DNA from: Cristatella mucedo
Lineage: Eukaryota > Bryozoa > Phylactolaemata > Cristatellidae
Reading direction: 5' to 3'
DNA: 64,000 bases
NCBI GenBank assembly: GCA_009760855.2
Contig: WPIO01000007.1
Span: 8,013,001 to 8,077,000, forward strand
Position numbers and translations under genes: made by a program. Below are positions 45,660 through 57,085 of the stretch, piece by piece (position 1 is the first letter of the stretch; each line of letters opens with the position of its first letter). The notes beneath the pieces were generated by a model. That model saw only the letters and a list, made by a program, of their open reading frames with translations, had not been told where the DNA came from and searched no databases.

Positions 45660-47037
45660 TCGAAGATTGGCATATCGAGCACCCACCCTACACCAGGCAC
45701 AGCATGCACGGACTAGCCGCACTCTTGAGTGTCGTCGCCGAGTTGACATTCCGCGGCGGAGAAGCGGCCGCGCTCCGTCCAGGCAGATCGTTTCGTCTGC
45801 GCACGCAAGCGATCCTGAGCGTCGAGCGGGTACCGGGCAAGAAATAGTAAAATGAGAAAGCTTGCGCTTGCGCTCAGTGGTCGTTCGGGGGAGTTATCCC
45901 TCTGCCGGCAGGTTCGTCGCCGCCGTCGCCATGTAAAGGCATCGATCGTAAGGACAGCCTTACGACGAATAGACGCTGTGTATAGCGTAGACGCTTGCAT
46001 ACTCAGTGCATCGGCTTCTGCTACCGGTCTGGCGTTCTCGCCGCGCTACAGTTTCCTCGGCACCGCTCCCAGTGCTCGCCACGCGCGCGCGCGCGCCCTC
46101 TCGCGGCGGCGCTCGCAAGTCGATGCCCTTGCTCGGTACGTAACGATCGTGATGCGCGTCGGCTGCGGTGCACGTTTTCGCATTCGAGCTGCGAGGCTCG
46201 GCGGGAGTCGAGAGAGGCTCTTCTTTTACGTTGTGCTTCGGACTTGTGCTCGTGAGTCTGCTGTCAGCAATTAATCTCGCTCAACCAACAACCGCCGGCA
46301 TCTGCCGGACAATATTAGATTCCCCCCTCTCGCCCCCCTCCCGCGTCCGCATCCCCTCAGGAAGCGCCGCAGGCTCGCAGTCGCCCCTCCCTCCATCTCC
46401 GGAGTCGTTTATCTATAGATTGAGCGGAAAGAGCCAGCCCACTTCCCTCTCAACCTGCTATGGACACTGTGGGCGTGGCCGAAAGTGCGCCAGCTCTATG
46501 AACAAACGGCAGCGTATTAGCTGTCCATCCCGCCACGATCCTCAGGGCCCATCAGTACCCCAGGAAGGTATAGAGTACACCCGCACCCCCCCCCCGTCAC
46601 TTTCGCTTGCGCGTCTGCTGCGGACTGTGGTGTATCGTGCGCGGCGGCAGCTGGCCGCCCAGTAGACCCTAGCCGGCTGTGTCAGCTCGTGCGTGCACCG
46701 ACCGCCTTGCATACGTACCGTACCCTAGCGCAATCTCTGCCGCTTCGGCTTAAGCGTCGTTGCCACAGCAAACGCGCTTCTGCGCCGCCTGGCCGCGCTG
46801 CGCCGTCCCAGGTGAGTGTCAGCGCACCATTAACGTTTCATGATATCCGGCTGGCGCCCGCGAGATCTTGTTTCGGGCTCATCAATTATGCGCGCTCGGG
46901 TGGCGACTACGGTCGCGCGGGCCGCTCGCGGCCGCGTTCTTCCGCCGCGCGGCAGCGCTCGCAGCGAGAGCCGCGCGCTCGCTCGCGCGGTTCTAGTTGC
47001 GGCGGCCGCTGTAAGCCGGCGCCGCCGCGCCAGAGAG
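45660..47037. promoter_or_regulatory. CpG-island-like block upstream of the GC-rich gene
   Basis: About 1.4 kb rises steadily in GC and CpG towards the ORF at 47038. It contains a cgcgcgcgcgcg run near 46083 and a strong donor-like site (CCAG|gtgagt at 46812). That site may end a non-coding first exon, or start an intron that would exclude the ATG at 47038. Long open frames on both strands here are expected from GC-rich DNA and are not called as genes. Confidence 0.4.
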
Positions 47038-47772
47038 ATGTCGTCGTACGCTCCGCCGGCGGCCACGTTCGACAGCTGGCCGACGACGCGGGTGGGGGCG
47101 CTCGTCGTCGACCTGCTGCTGCTCGCCGTCGCCGTCGTCCTGTGGACGTCGCCGAGGTGCAAGTACCGCGAGACGGGCGGCGGCGGCGGTGGCGGCGGCG
47201 GCGAGCGGGCCGCGGTGCACAGCCGCTTCCGCATGTGGGGCTTCTGGGTGTGCGGACTGGACCGGATCCGTTTCGTCGGCGCGCAGGCCCTCGTCGACCG
47301 TCGCCGGCTGAGCTTGCGCTGCCGCGGCGCGATCGCGATCGCCATCGACAAGAGGGACCTGCGCGGCGTCGAGCTGGCACGCCAGCCGCTGACGCCGGCG
47401 TCGCTCGGCGCGACGCTGCTGGCTAGCTGCTCGCTCGGCCTGTGGCTGCACTACGTGCCCTGCCTGTGGTGGACGTGCGACTGGACCGAGGGCGACGCGC
47501 CGCGCGCGCGCTGCGCCGTCTGGCTCGCGGCGTGGGCCGCCTCGTTCGTCGCGCTCTGCCTCGCCACCTCGCGGTCGCTGGCGCTGCGCGTCGCCTACGA
47601 GCGCGACGGCGACGGCTTCGAGCACGAGCTGCTGCTCGCGATCGCCGACGGCGACAGATACGCGAGCGACGACCCGAGCGCCGCAGCGGCGCTGACCGCC
47701 GTTCGCGAGGCCATGTACCGCCGCGGCGAGGCCGGACGATCGGCGCTGCCGCGGCCTGTCTACGTTCCGTGA
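47038..47772 (+). CDS. Unrecognised multi-pass membrane protein, intronless and very GC-rich
   Basis: An open frame of 244 codons runs from an ATG at 47038 (G at -3) to TGA at 47770-47772. Hydrophobic segments lie at residues about 18-37 (VGALVVDLLLLAVAVVLW), about 118-145 (LGATLLASCSLGLWLHYV) and about 158-178 (WLAAWAASFVALCLA). A glycine run follows the first. Between the first two is a soluble stretch (FWVCGLDRIRFVGAQALVD, SLRCRGAIAIAIDK). The C-terminus is acidic and soluble. Upstream in-frame ATGs at 46840 and 46888 would add an Arg/Ala-rich extension that looks like GC-rich leader, so the later start is preferred. Codon third positions are almost all G/C. No family recognised. Confidence 0.6.
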   Translation: MSSYAPPAATFDSWPTTRVGALVVDLLLLAVAVVLWTSPRCKYRETGGGGGGGGGERAAVHSRFRMWGFWVCGLDRIRFVGAQALVDRRRLSLRCRGAIAIAIDKRDLRGVELARQPLTPASLGATLLASCSLGLWLHYVPCLWWTCDWTEGDAPRARCAVWLAAWAASFVALCLATSRSLALRVAYERDGDGFEHELLLAIADGDRYASDDPSAAAALTAVREAMYRRGEAGRSALPRPVYVP

Positions 47773-47931
47773 CGGCGCGGCGACCTCTAGCGACCGCGTT
47801 ACAGCGAGCGGCCTGCTCGCGACGGACGACGACCTGGCGTGAGAGGGCGACCGACCGACGGCCGACGAGCGGGCCGCTCTCGTCGCGTCGCCGCGCGGCG
47901 CCGGGCGGGCTGTGGCAGTTTACGACGAGCG

Positions 47932-47937
47932 ATTAAA
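47932..47937 (+). promoter_or_regulatory. Possible polyadenylation hexamer of the GC-rich gene
   Basis: ATTAAA lies 160 bases after the stop at 47772, at the point where GC-rich sequence gives way to AT-rich DNA. Confidence 0.4.
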
Positions 47938-48007
47938 AATGCCGCACTTCGCGTCAGTACTGACGATCTGGTTTTATAACGTTGCTGCTTCTGGGAACTC
48001 GCTTTAC

Positions 48008-48729
48008 CTAAAGCTGCGTTTACAAGGCAGACTTTCCTGCTGACCGACGCCGTCTTTCTTCCTAGTTAGGACGTTTACGCGACAGATTTGGCGGGTGACT
48101 TAGTCCCGCCCACAGAACGTGCTCTTATCCAGGAGGTTGGTACGAGCGAGGATTTTCCTGGAAAGACGCCAAGCCATCAACCGCTGAAGTTAGAGTTCAC
48201 CGCTGCACTCATCGCTATAGATTAGTACAAGAAGAATATAAATAAACGGAAGGCAAGCATTTTAAAAAAGCTTTTTCTTGAAAGTGAGCAGCACCAAGTA
48301 ATGTGCGCCGTTATGGGTGTGCGGGTGCACAGTACCAAGTAATGCAAGCCGTTACGGGGTTGATGGTGGATTTGATAGACAGAGGCACGGCGTCTTCTAT
48401 GTAGAAAAGGCTTAAGCCTGGGCTACAACAAATAAGCATTTTATGTTCAAGGATTCGCTTTGAACGTCTCAATCTAACTCGAGCCCGCGAACATCAGCCA
48501 CTTTTATTTTGGCCGTGGGTTGTATGTGACAAGCCCCGGCGTTTTGATTGGTCGGCAAGACCAACCGAGAGCCAAAAAGTAGAGATTCTCTTTCATGAGA
48601 CTGCAGATTTGGCTCCTCCGCAAAATGTGGTGACGTATGATGATGCAGCAGCCCAAATCTGTGGGAAATCGGTGCAAAATCTGTGCCGATTTAGGAGGAA
48701 AGTCCGCCGTTTAAACACTGCAGCTTTAG
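48008..48729 (+). mobile_element. M2 TIR element, 722 bp, non-coding
   Basis: Left end ctaaagctgcgtttacaagg and reversed right end ctaaagctgcagtgtttaaa form the TIR, both continuing with actttcct. No protein frame. Internal patches recur reversed at 55980-56600. Confidence 0.75.
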
Positions 48730-49744
48730 TTCATGTTCGTTAGATTTATTTATGCACTGTGCGTCTCCGTAAAGAGACCTCCGGCAAACAAAAAGAGTAA
48801 ACAAAAAGAAGTTAACAACAAATTAAACAAAAGACCTCCGACCGGACGCGCCTCTATTACTTTCCCGCCAACGTAATAATTAGTTATAGTTGTAGTTTGA
48901 CGCTCCGACATCACGCAGGCGACGACAGAGAAACACCGAAGGGGCCTTCAACAACTGTGTATTTGGGCTCGCAGTGCGACTGCTCACAGCCGTTTTCCTC
49001 TGCACCCACGCTCCACACACCCACTTCCGCCACCTTCCGCCCCTATCAGCCACAGCTCATCAATGGTGGGCTCATGGCTCCCAGCTGCTGGACCACAGCT
49101 ATAGTGTTACTGCAGCTCCGGCGGCAGCAGTTCTCGTGGAGTCTCGCGGAGACACGGCGAGGACGTGAGTGGTAACGAGACTCAATCTTTATTTCTCTCA
49201 ACTTGTACATATATGAAAGCTCGATGAATCGCAGCAGACGTCAAGAAATAAAACATACATTAGTGGCCTCACGCTGCGCTGCGTCAATAGCTTCACTATT
49301 GGCCACAGGTGATGAGTACATTAGTGATAGGGCGCTGCGCTAATTACTACAACAGAATGCATCGGGCGCCACGCAACGCAGCTGCGAACCGGCCCGTCCC
49401 AAAGGTACATCCAACAGCGGGTTAGCAGAGGAACAATACCCCGACCTACGACTTAGCCACATAGCAGGCGGGCAAAGCCACATCAAAGCCTGACCAGCGT
49501 GCAGCAGCCAAGCCCTGGCCTATCGTAAGACTACAGTAGTTATATTAAATCTCTTCAATAGCAACATAAGAGACCTAAATCACTGTTTAGGCGTTTTAAG
49601 CTACAAGAGAATCAACAACCAAGGTTTAATGACATGCACGGTATTTTGAGCAGGCATGTGCATTAAAGCAAACTAGTAATACGCTTGCTTGGACCTTCTC
49701 GCTAAAGAATGCAAGAACACAATCGAGGTCGACGGTTTGTGAGA
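48730..49744. other. Unclassified DNA, possibly retroelement debris
   Basis: Mixed AT/GC sequence without a convincing exon. A reversed AATAAA-type hexamer in atctttatttctc (49180s) recalls LTR polyadenylation sites, but no LTR pair is visible. Confidence 0.3.
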
Positions 49745-49990
49745 TCATTCAGAGCACACGAGCTCCAGCTGGCTTTGGTTGCGGCCTGCACCAGTACCAT
49801 CCTCGAAATTGCTCTCTATTTCGAATTGGTCGGTGGAATTACCCATGAGGTAACGTATTCTTGCAAGCGTAACGACGTGCTGTTCTGTAAGCAAAACAAC
49901 ACAGCGTGTGACCTGATCAACGAGCTGCAGGTTGAGAAAGGCCGTGCCTGAACCAGGAAACTGCACTAGCGAGTCCAGGCCGAACGTCAT
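49745..49990 (-). CDS. Unrecognised open frame, 81 codons
   Basis: The minus-strand ATG at 49990 has AAA before it. It opens a beta-rich sequence (QFPGSGTAFLNLQLVDQVTR, LARIRYLMGNSTDQFEIESN) to a stop at 49745, in DNA outside the recognised repeats. The plus strand is also open here, so it may be chance. No family recognised. Confidence 0.2.
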   Translation of the reverse strand: MTFGLDSLVQFPGSGTAFLNLQLVDQVTRCVVLLTEQHVVTLARIRYLMGNSTDQFEIESNFEDGTGAGRNQSQLELVCSE

Positions 49991-50164
49991 TTTAGCGAGA
50001 GCAGCATCGCTTAATCGACACGTTTACCCCAACCTTTGCAGTCATTGAGCGAAAGTCGAAGATCAGAGAATCAAAGCGACTTGCCTTCTTGATCACGTGG
50101 TCTCATTCAAGCTTCCCATCGGCTTGCATCTAGCTGTTGATTGCGTGCGAGCTATCGCTACGAG

Positions 50165-50346
50165 CAGGTGAGTCTTTGCGATTCGTCCTTCGTGTGCACG
50201 CACCTGCTTAGATTATGCCAGCTGTTTGCGGAAGTTACCAGCAAACATTTGGTAATGCTTTAAATGCAGCATCAGTGAAGTACCTAGAGAGAGATTCAGT
50301 TCTCTGAGGGGCTATGCAAATGTATTATTAATATTATTATTATTAT
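50165..50346 (+). mobile_element. LINE-B 3' end
   Basis: cgattcgtccttcgtgtgc, hairpin (tacctagagagagattcag, ttctctgaggggc) and ATT-rich tail. Confidence 0.65.
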
Positions 50347-50507
50347 AGCAGACAATATTAAAAAGGCAGCTCGTCATCTGCATAATGCAATGGCACGCAC
50401 CGCAGAGCCGCATCGTTGCATATTGCACGTCGCAAAAACTAGGATCCTCATCGAGCGCGTGGCGAGAGTTAGCGATAGTCACGTGACTCGCAGCGCCCAC
50501 AGCATAA

Positions 50508-50785
50508 CAATAATAATAATGATAATGCATTTGATACAGCACCTTCAGAGAACTCAATCTCTTTTTAGGCACTTAACATTTGCTACAAAGGAAGTACGAT
50601 CGAATGGATAGTGTTATCATGCTAGATAAACAACATGAATAACATGTTAAGTGGTGACTTGCGCAGGGTCGGCATGCAAGTTTGGTCAGTGGCAGCACAC
50701 AGTGTCAAAACGCATAAGCACATAAAGGTCTTATCACAGGGACCCACTAAATACTGCGATAAATAGATGCGATAAATAGATAAAT
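50508..50785 (-). mobile_element. LINE-B 3' end
   Basis: (AAT)n, reversed hairpin and 3' UTR text. Confidence 0.75.
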
Positions 50786-50794
50786 TCTCGTGCT

Positions 50795-51305
50795 CTGCGC
50801 TGGCTCCCAAATCAAGCAGCCTATCGACTTCGAGGTTTTGTCACTTACTTTTAACTTCCTTCATTCTCTTACTCAGGCCTACCTATTGGAACTACTTACT
50901 GCCAAACCAGGTTAGAAATCGTACCACCCACTTTTCCGAATCAAATTTTTTAGCTACACCTCTTATTAACCTAACATGTTTTGCAGACCATGCCTTTAGT
51001 TCGTATGCTTCCAAAGCCTGGAATTAACACCCGACTGACGTCACGACATTCCTTGACTTGACATTTTAAAAGAAGCTAAAAACACACCTGTTCCTCATTG
51101 CGCTTACCAACTACTTATGATTATTTTTTTGCATGCTTATTCGTGCTCACACTTTTTATGTTACCATTAACCGCATTATGCATGCTGATACTGTGCGTGT
51201 TACCACTAACCATATGGTAATACTTAATTTACTGCACACGTATGTAAAGTACCAATAAAGAGATTATGTTCTCTGAAGGATTTATGCAAATGTGGTACTG
51301 TTACT
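50795..51305 (+). mobile_element. LINE-B C-terminal and 3' region, diverged
   Basis: RWLPNQAAYRLRGFVTYF-like text then 3' UTR and hairpin. Head-to-head with the previous copy. 51306-51955 is unique AT-rich DNA with one chance-like frame. Confidence 0.65.
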
Positions 51306-51955
51306 ATCACGTTAGCCAGATCTCCACAGCTCGAGAGGTTATTAACGGTTCATGAACTACAACTTTAAAGAGCCGGATATGTTATAATCAATAGATTAGT
51401 AATTTTAGCTGGACGTCTGAAGTAGTAGTTAGTATTTAGTCGTGCTTTGGGCTTCGAACTAATAAGTTATTCACTATGATTCTTTACGGCAGATAACCTC
51501 AGCTCTGAAGCCGTGACAGAATATTCGTGATAGTACACTTGATTATGCCGCAAACGAGTTCTCGCAGCTAATCGCATTGTCACTGTCGGATTTAATCAAG
51601 ACTGCCTTTTTGTTTAGTTTTTGGCTGCAAGCAGGGTAGCTTCTGTTAAAACTTGAAGTAAATCATGTATAGGTACGAATTATCATCTACCAACGTTCAT
51701 GAGTTTAGTTTCACGACTATAGGTGACTGTTGTTATCGCGTGTATCGGACTACTTTTACTGCCTTCGCCGCCTTTTTACCCAAATGCTCGTGCTTGTGGC
51801 TTGAGCAATATTTTACAGCGACATTTCCGTGTATGTGCTATGCTTGTGTGACTAGCACTCGTTGTGCAAGAAGAGATGAGTAAGATTTTTTAAATGGCTC
51901 TCGCCAAGCATACGCAGGGTACTAAATCTTTGCCTTACTGCTTCGCCACCCACAG

Positions 51956-52070
51956 GCCGGGTCGTGGAGCTCTACATTCTGAGAACCAAGCTAGCAGTTT
52001 GGGAGCAGCCACCAACCTGAAAAAAGCTGTGTACGCCGCTATGCAGCTTGCACGTCGCAGCGGGCACTAG
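51956..52070 (+). CDS. Candidate terminal exon of an unidentified gene
   Basis: A good acceptor (gcttcgccacccacag) is followed by 37 codons open from phase 2. They begin PGRGALHSENQASSLGAATN, continue LKKAVYAAMQLARRSGH and reach a TAG. Composition is protein-like, with an amphipathic Ala/Leu/Arg helix, but no family or upstream partner exon was recognised. Confidence 0.3.
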
Positions 52071-52735
52071 GACTAGTTCCGTGCTGCTGTCGTTACCTGA
52101 GCACTATGCGCCAGTGTTTCTTGAGGAAGGGGAGATGTGTTTTGTACGCGTCTTGTTTATAGTTGATTACACCAGGTAATATATTTCAATTTTTTTTCTT
52201 TAAAACCAAGTGTGTTTTCCTAATCCGATATGCCTTATTTGAATAGAACACCGCCTGTGTTGAACGAAAATTCTGCTTCTGAGGTCAGGGCAGTTCTATT
52301 TTTAAATGTTAAGGTTTTCCTGATAGGCACAGGTCCAGGTTGGCGCGTATAGCACGCGTTGTGCCGCCACCCGAATTAGTAAGGGTTAGGCGGTCATAAA
52401 ACTATAGAGCGATTCTACCCATAGCAGCAGCTGTGGAGGAAGCCAAGCGGGTAGGAGGCAGTTGTCTCCTTTGGTCAAGTCGGGCTGCCGGCGCCACCTG
52501 GTACCCGCAATCGTTACCGGTCACACCGTGGGTAAAGCGTAGAACAGGCCAACGCCCGTGGGCCAACGTCCGGGTCTGGGACTCCGCACGTGGAGCAGTG
52601 GTTGCAGAACGACAGCAGCAGTAGCCGTCACCGCCAGCTTTATTCCTGGCGACACAAACCCCGAGCAGTTCTCCCACTCTGGTCGCTCTCCCCCACACTC
52701 TTTTGATATTTAGAGGCAAACTTAGAAGTACCTGT

Positions 52736-52850
52736 ACATGTTTTTGGGCATATCGGTGGCCAACTCTCTTCGCGACGCCGGTGGCCTCACTAAAGTTCGA
52801 CCCCCTTTATCGCATCGAAGGTCACCGTAACGACATGCCCAAAACATATA
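52736..52850. mobile_element. Small foldback element, about 115 bp
   Basis: Left arm acatgtttttgggcatatcg and reversed right arm atatgttttgggcatgtcgt are imperfect inverted repeats at its ends. Confidence 0.5.
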
Positions 52851-53369
52851 GTGTTGTGTACTCCGTATTAAACACATATATTCACCACTTCAAATTTGTG
52901 TAGACAAAAATATCTGGAATCGGCACTTAAGAACGTCGGGACGTTTGTGATCCTGCAGTCATGCTGACAGAGTTCGGGTGAGCCGAGGCCGGCTGTGACC
53001 GAAGTTTGTTCGGCGTAATAAACCTTGTCAAGATTCGCATTTGAACAGCGATGCTTCCGGACTACTTCAACTACGTCGTGCTCTTATCTGTTAAGAAAGA
53101 AACGACCTCGATGGTGACGAATGATCAGATCGGCACGTGCTCTCAAGCAACGCGCAGCCGCCGTTCTCGAAAGAAATGATTCGCCGTCAAAGAAAAGAAT
53201 TGCAATCTCCACTGCGTTCAGCATGTTCGGTAGGCGTTCTCTCTACCTAAAAAGCCTGGCTCCGCCACTGCGAAGGAGCCTCCTGATAGGGAGGATTCAA
53301 GGGCAAGTAAAGCTGCATGTCACCAGCTGACCAATAAAAGTCTTTCTATGCTCGGTGATACCGTCGATC

Positions 53370-53532
53370 AGAGAAAGAGAGAGAGAGAGCGAGACAGAGA
53401 GACAGACAGACAGAGAGACAGAAAGACAGATAGACAGAGACAGACAGACAGAGACACAGATAGACAGAGACAGACAGAGAGAGGGAGCGGGTGAGAAGAG
53501 AGAAAGAGTGAGAGAGAAAGATGGAAAGAGGT

Positions 53533-53611
<79 letters not shown>
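53370..53611. repeat. Long GA-rich tract with (GA)n core
   Basis: About 240 purine-rich bases: agacag-type variants then about 45 pure GA units. Ser/Leu-rich frames on the minus strand are artefacts. Confidence 0.95.
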
Positions 53612-53613
<2 letters not shown>

Positions 53614-53869
53614 GTGCGAGAAGAAAGGAAGATCCGCAGCCGAAGACAAATCTCCGCGGTAGGCTCCTCATACTGATGCCTACATACGCAAGACCCAAGT
53701 TTGTCAAGGAAAGTCCCTGCCTTTGGCCCCGAGCGGCTCGGGGCCAAGCAGCCTAGCCAGGAATTAGTGCAACGTTGGATCGCTGCATAAATATTGGCTA
53801 AGAAGTTGAACATGTAATGATTCTTGGCCGAAAAGTAGGACCACGTTTGGCTGCTGAATCTTCTTTAAA

Positions 53870-54842
53870 GCCCGGTGTAGACGGCTAGTCTTGCTTCCTA
53901 CCTACTCGAGTCTTCGGTGTATACGTCACCACTACGGTAATAATAATAAGAATAATAACAATACACTTGATAAAGCATCCTCAGAGAACTTAATCTCTTT
54001 TTAGGCGCTTTACATTTGCTGCAAAGGGAAATGCAATTGAATGGTAAGTAAAATCATGCTTGAAAAACAAACAAAATGAATAATATGGTTAGGAGTGACA
54101 TGCACAGGGTCAGCATGCAAATGTGGTTAGTGGCAGCATGCACAGTGTCAGCACGCATAAGCACGTGAAGGACGAATCACAGGGACCCACTAAATGCTGT
54201 CCTAAATAGGTGTGTTTTTAAGTTCCTTTTAAATGTGGTCAGGTCAGGGGATGTTCTGACACAGGTCGGGAGGGTGTTCCAGGCTTTGGGAGCATATGAA
54301 CTAAATGTACGGTCTCCAAAGGATTTAAGGTTCGTTCGAGGTATTTGTAGACTGATGGATTCCGAAAAGCGGGTGGTACGATGCTTGGCCTGATGGGGTA
54401 GCAAGTGACCAGTCGTAGACGCCGTTCAGGCTACGCCTACTGCTAGCTCTAAAAGGGATGGTGCAAAGGGCACGGCCTAATAATAATAATAATGCATTTG
54501 TTATAGCGCCGTCAGAGAACTCAATCTCTTTATAGGCACTTTCCATCGATGCGTTACACGCGAGTCCCTGTTTATTGCACTCTCTGACCTCAGAGGTCAA
54601 AAATCGGATTTTGAGGCGGCGAGTGGTAAAGGCTATTTCAGGCAGGTTTCATCCTACCAGTAATTGCGCTAGTGAAGCGTGGCTGTAGAGAAATGTTGCA
54701 GCCATCCCATGAACGCTCAGAGGGCGGAGGGAGCATGAGGCAAGACTTTGAGTAAGACTGCCGTCTAAAACTCTTACAACCCGAAGACCCAAGTAAGACT
54801 CAAGTAGGTAGGAAGCAGGTACGAAGCAAGACTCGCCGCCTA
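53870..54842. mobile_element. M1 element split by LINE-B insertions
   Basis: Left TIR cggctagtcttgcttcctac and reversed right TIR gcggcgagtcttgcttcgta match M1. LINE-B 3' fragments at 53938-54402 and 54477-54545 sit inside. Confidence 0.6.
53938..54402 (-). mobile_element. LINE-B 3' end inside M1
   Basis: (AAT)n-like tail, hairpin, 3' UTR and the C-terminal frame (NLKSFGDRTFSSYAPKAWNT). Very similar to the copies at 3417 and 61636. Confidence 0.8.
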
Positions 54843-56636
54843 GCTGCGTTTATACGGCAGACTTTCCCACAGATTTTGGACAGATTTTTAAAATTTTGGC
54901 TACTATGTAGAGCCGAAGGCTCGGCGGAGTAGGCTTGACCTTTCGCTCACCTAGCGGCGGCGTAACGTAGCGCCTAATGCCGTTCGGTGCGCGCCGCCTA
55001 CGCGCAGTATCATTCTGGCGCTGACCTACTTACCGTTACTAAAGGGGTCGTGAGTCCGCGGCGTGAGTTCAAAAGCGAGACACACAAATTGAGGATTTTA
55101 CTGAGCTTTATTCGCAAGCGCACAAAGTCGCCGCGCGTCTAGCTCAGCTTTATCTCCATATTCCTCACACGCTCTCGACAGCACAGGCACTCTTGCGGAG
55201 GAAACACGTCTCCACACTTAGGCTCCATGCGTCTCTAGGGGAAACGGCCCAAATAGACAAAGAAGCCCAAAGCAACGGAATATCTCACACCATACCAACT
55301 ACCTTTAGCTCGCACCGGCAAATCTTTATGCCGAGACCATGTGCGAGCGCGCACACACAAAACGCATAAGAAACACAAAATGCTAGCTCGGGCGCGATAC
55401 GACCGTATTCGGTGGAGTCCATCGAGTCCTCCTAGCGCTGTCTCGTCCTGTTCCGGCAATCGCCGGCGAACAGTCCGCCCTCCATCGCTTTCAAAGAAAC
55501 GAGATCGACGGCGTCGAAGCGAAACCGGAGAGAGAAGCTGGACAAAAGACCAAGAGCGAGCGTAGCTCGACTCCTAAATACTTAGCCGAGACAATCGGGC
55601 AAGAGCTTAGAGGTATTGAACCCGACACCATGGTCCATTATGGTAAGGAATTATTACCGTCACTAGGCCACTGGAATGGCACCCCTGATCAGCTTGAATG
55701 CCGAATAGGTTCCAGGCGATTCTTTTTGGACAGAGTTATGGCCGAGGTTGACAGGCCAGCCAACATCGATCAGGAGCTCCCGCGGATATCGGATAAATTC
55801 TAAAGGCCAAATCGCCACCGCTGGTCTCAGAGCTTCTTGGCTCGCTCTTAAGCTCTTGCTCTCTAACCGCACTGGCGCTCCTCTCTGGCTCACTGCTCCA
55901 GGACAAAGGAGTTCTTTCCCGCCGCCGAAAAGCTCTTGTTCGCGCTAAAATTAAGCCAAGGTCTGCAAGGCGCCACAACTATGTCATCATACACCATACT
56001 ATATTTTGGGGGGGGAGCCAAGACTGCAGACTCATCAGAAGGAGAATCTGTCTCAACTTTTTGGCTCCCCGTTGGTACGCCGACCAATCAAAACTTCTGG
56101 TTCATCACATACATATACATGCACCCCATGTCCAAAATAAAAATGGCTGACGTTCGACGGCTCGGGTTATATTAAGGCGTTCAGAGCAAGTCCTTGAATA
56201 TGGGATACTTACGCGTTGTAACCAATGCTTCAGCCCTTTCTACATAGCATACGCCGTGCGTCTGTTTATCAAATCCACCAACAAACCTGTTGCGGCGAAC
56301 GTTTCTTAGCACTATACACCGCACACCCGTAGCAGAGCGCATTACTTGGTACCGCTCCATTTCCCGGAAAAGCTTGTCCTCCGTTTATTAATAATCTTGT
56401 AATATTACTCTACAATGATGTCTGCAACGATGAACTCAATTTCTGCCTGCGTCGGCTTGGCGCCTCTGGGGAAACCCTCTTTCATATCAGCCTCCCGGGT
56501 TAGAGCACGGGCTGTGGGAGGGACTAAGTTGGCCGCCGAATCTGTCGCGGGCGGGACTAAATCTGTCGCGTAAACTCCTAACTAGGAGGAAAGTCGGCGT
56601 CTGTCAAGAGGGAAGTCTGCCATGCAAACGCAGCTT
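54841..56636 (-). mobile_element. M2 TIR element, long copy (1.8 kb)
   Basis: Left end tagctgcgtttatacggcag and reversed right end agctgcgtttgcatggcaga are the TIR. The right 700 bases match the short M2 copy reversed (aaatctgtcgcgtaaactcc, gcattacttggtaccgc). The central kilobase (about 54920-55950) is extra sequence with no recognisable transposase. Confidence 0.6.
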
Positions 56637-56735
56637 GTCTTGGACCGCTCCTTACAGTTTTGCTTACGTATACACCGAAGACTCCAGTGCGTAGAAAGCA
56701 GGTAGGAAGCAAAACTCACTGAGTAAACCCAGCAG
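56637..56735. mobile_element. M1 end fragment
   Basis: gtcttggaccgctccttac, then cgaagactcc, gcaggtaggaagcaaaactc match the right end of M1. 56736-57010 holds the GMDS 5' flank. Confidence 0.5.
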
Positions 56736-57010
56736 TGTTGGCCTACTCCCAGCCACACCCTTTGACCGTATTATCTAACGTGTGGAAGAGAAATTCGCAA
56801 AATTGGAAAAATAGTGGTGTTGATTGATCTATAATAGGCAGCTCTTTTTATGCCTAGAAAAAAGACCGTTTTTCCATGAATGCACGCCATGCCTTGTTGC
56901 ATAGTACACTTGTGCATGGAGGCATTCTATGGAGTATATCTATGCGTCAAGCCACGTCAGTAGTGTCAAGGTTGCTGGAGCCGCTAAGCACCTTCATTCC
57001 CTGATCGTCC

Positions 57011-57085
57011 ATGGCTAGTAACGCTAGCGGTGCTGAATCTACGGCAGCGAGGAGAGTTGCTCTGATCTCGGGTATTACTGGACAG
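57011..57085 (+). CDS. GMDS: GDP-mannose 4,6-dehydratase, first coding exon
   Basis: GMDS converts GDP-mannose to the 4-keto-6-deoxy intermediate of GDP-fucose synthesis in the cytosol. The ATG at 57011 opens 25 codons ending RRVALISGITGQ just before a consensus donor (CAG|gtaagg). This equals the start of the Rossmann fold, NVALITGITGQ, with the first part of the TGxxGQDG nucleotide-binding motif; DGSYLAEFL is expected in exon 2. Exon 2 was not seen in the remaining 7 kb, so the gene continues out of the window. The 5' side is 375 bases from the end of an M2 transposon copy. Confidence 0.85.

Noticed and set aside
46168-47426. Several long overlapping frames on both strands
   Set aside because: GC-rich DNA has few stop codons. 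Arg/Ala-rich text with no domain and only one frame has plausible membrane helices.
48860-49560. Possible LTR retrotransposon remnant
   Set aside because: AATAAA-like hexamers on the minus strand recall LTRs, but no paired repeats, primer-binding site or gag/pol text was found.
53297-53813. Ser/Leu-rich open frames on the minus strand
   Set aside because: They are translations of the GA/TC low-complexity tract.
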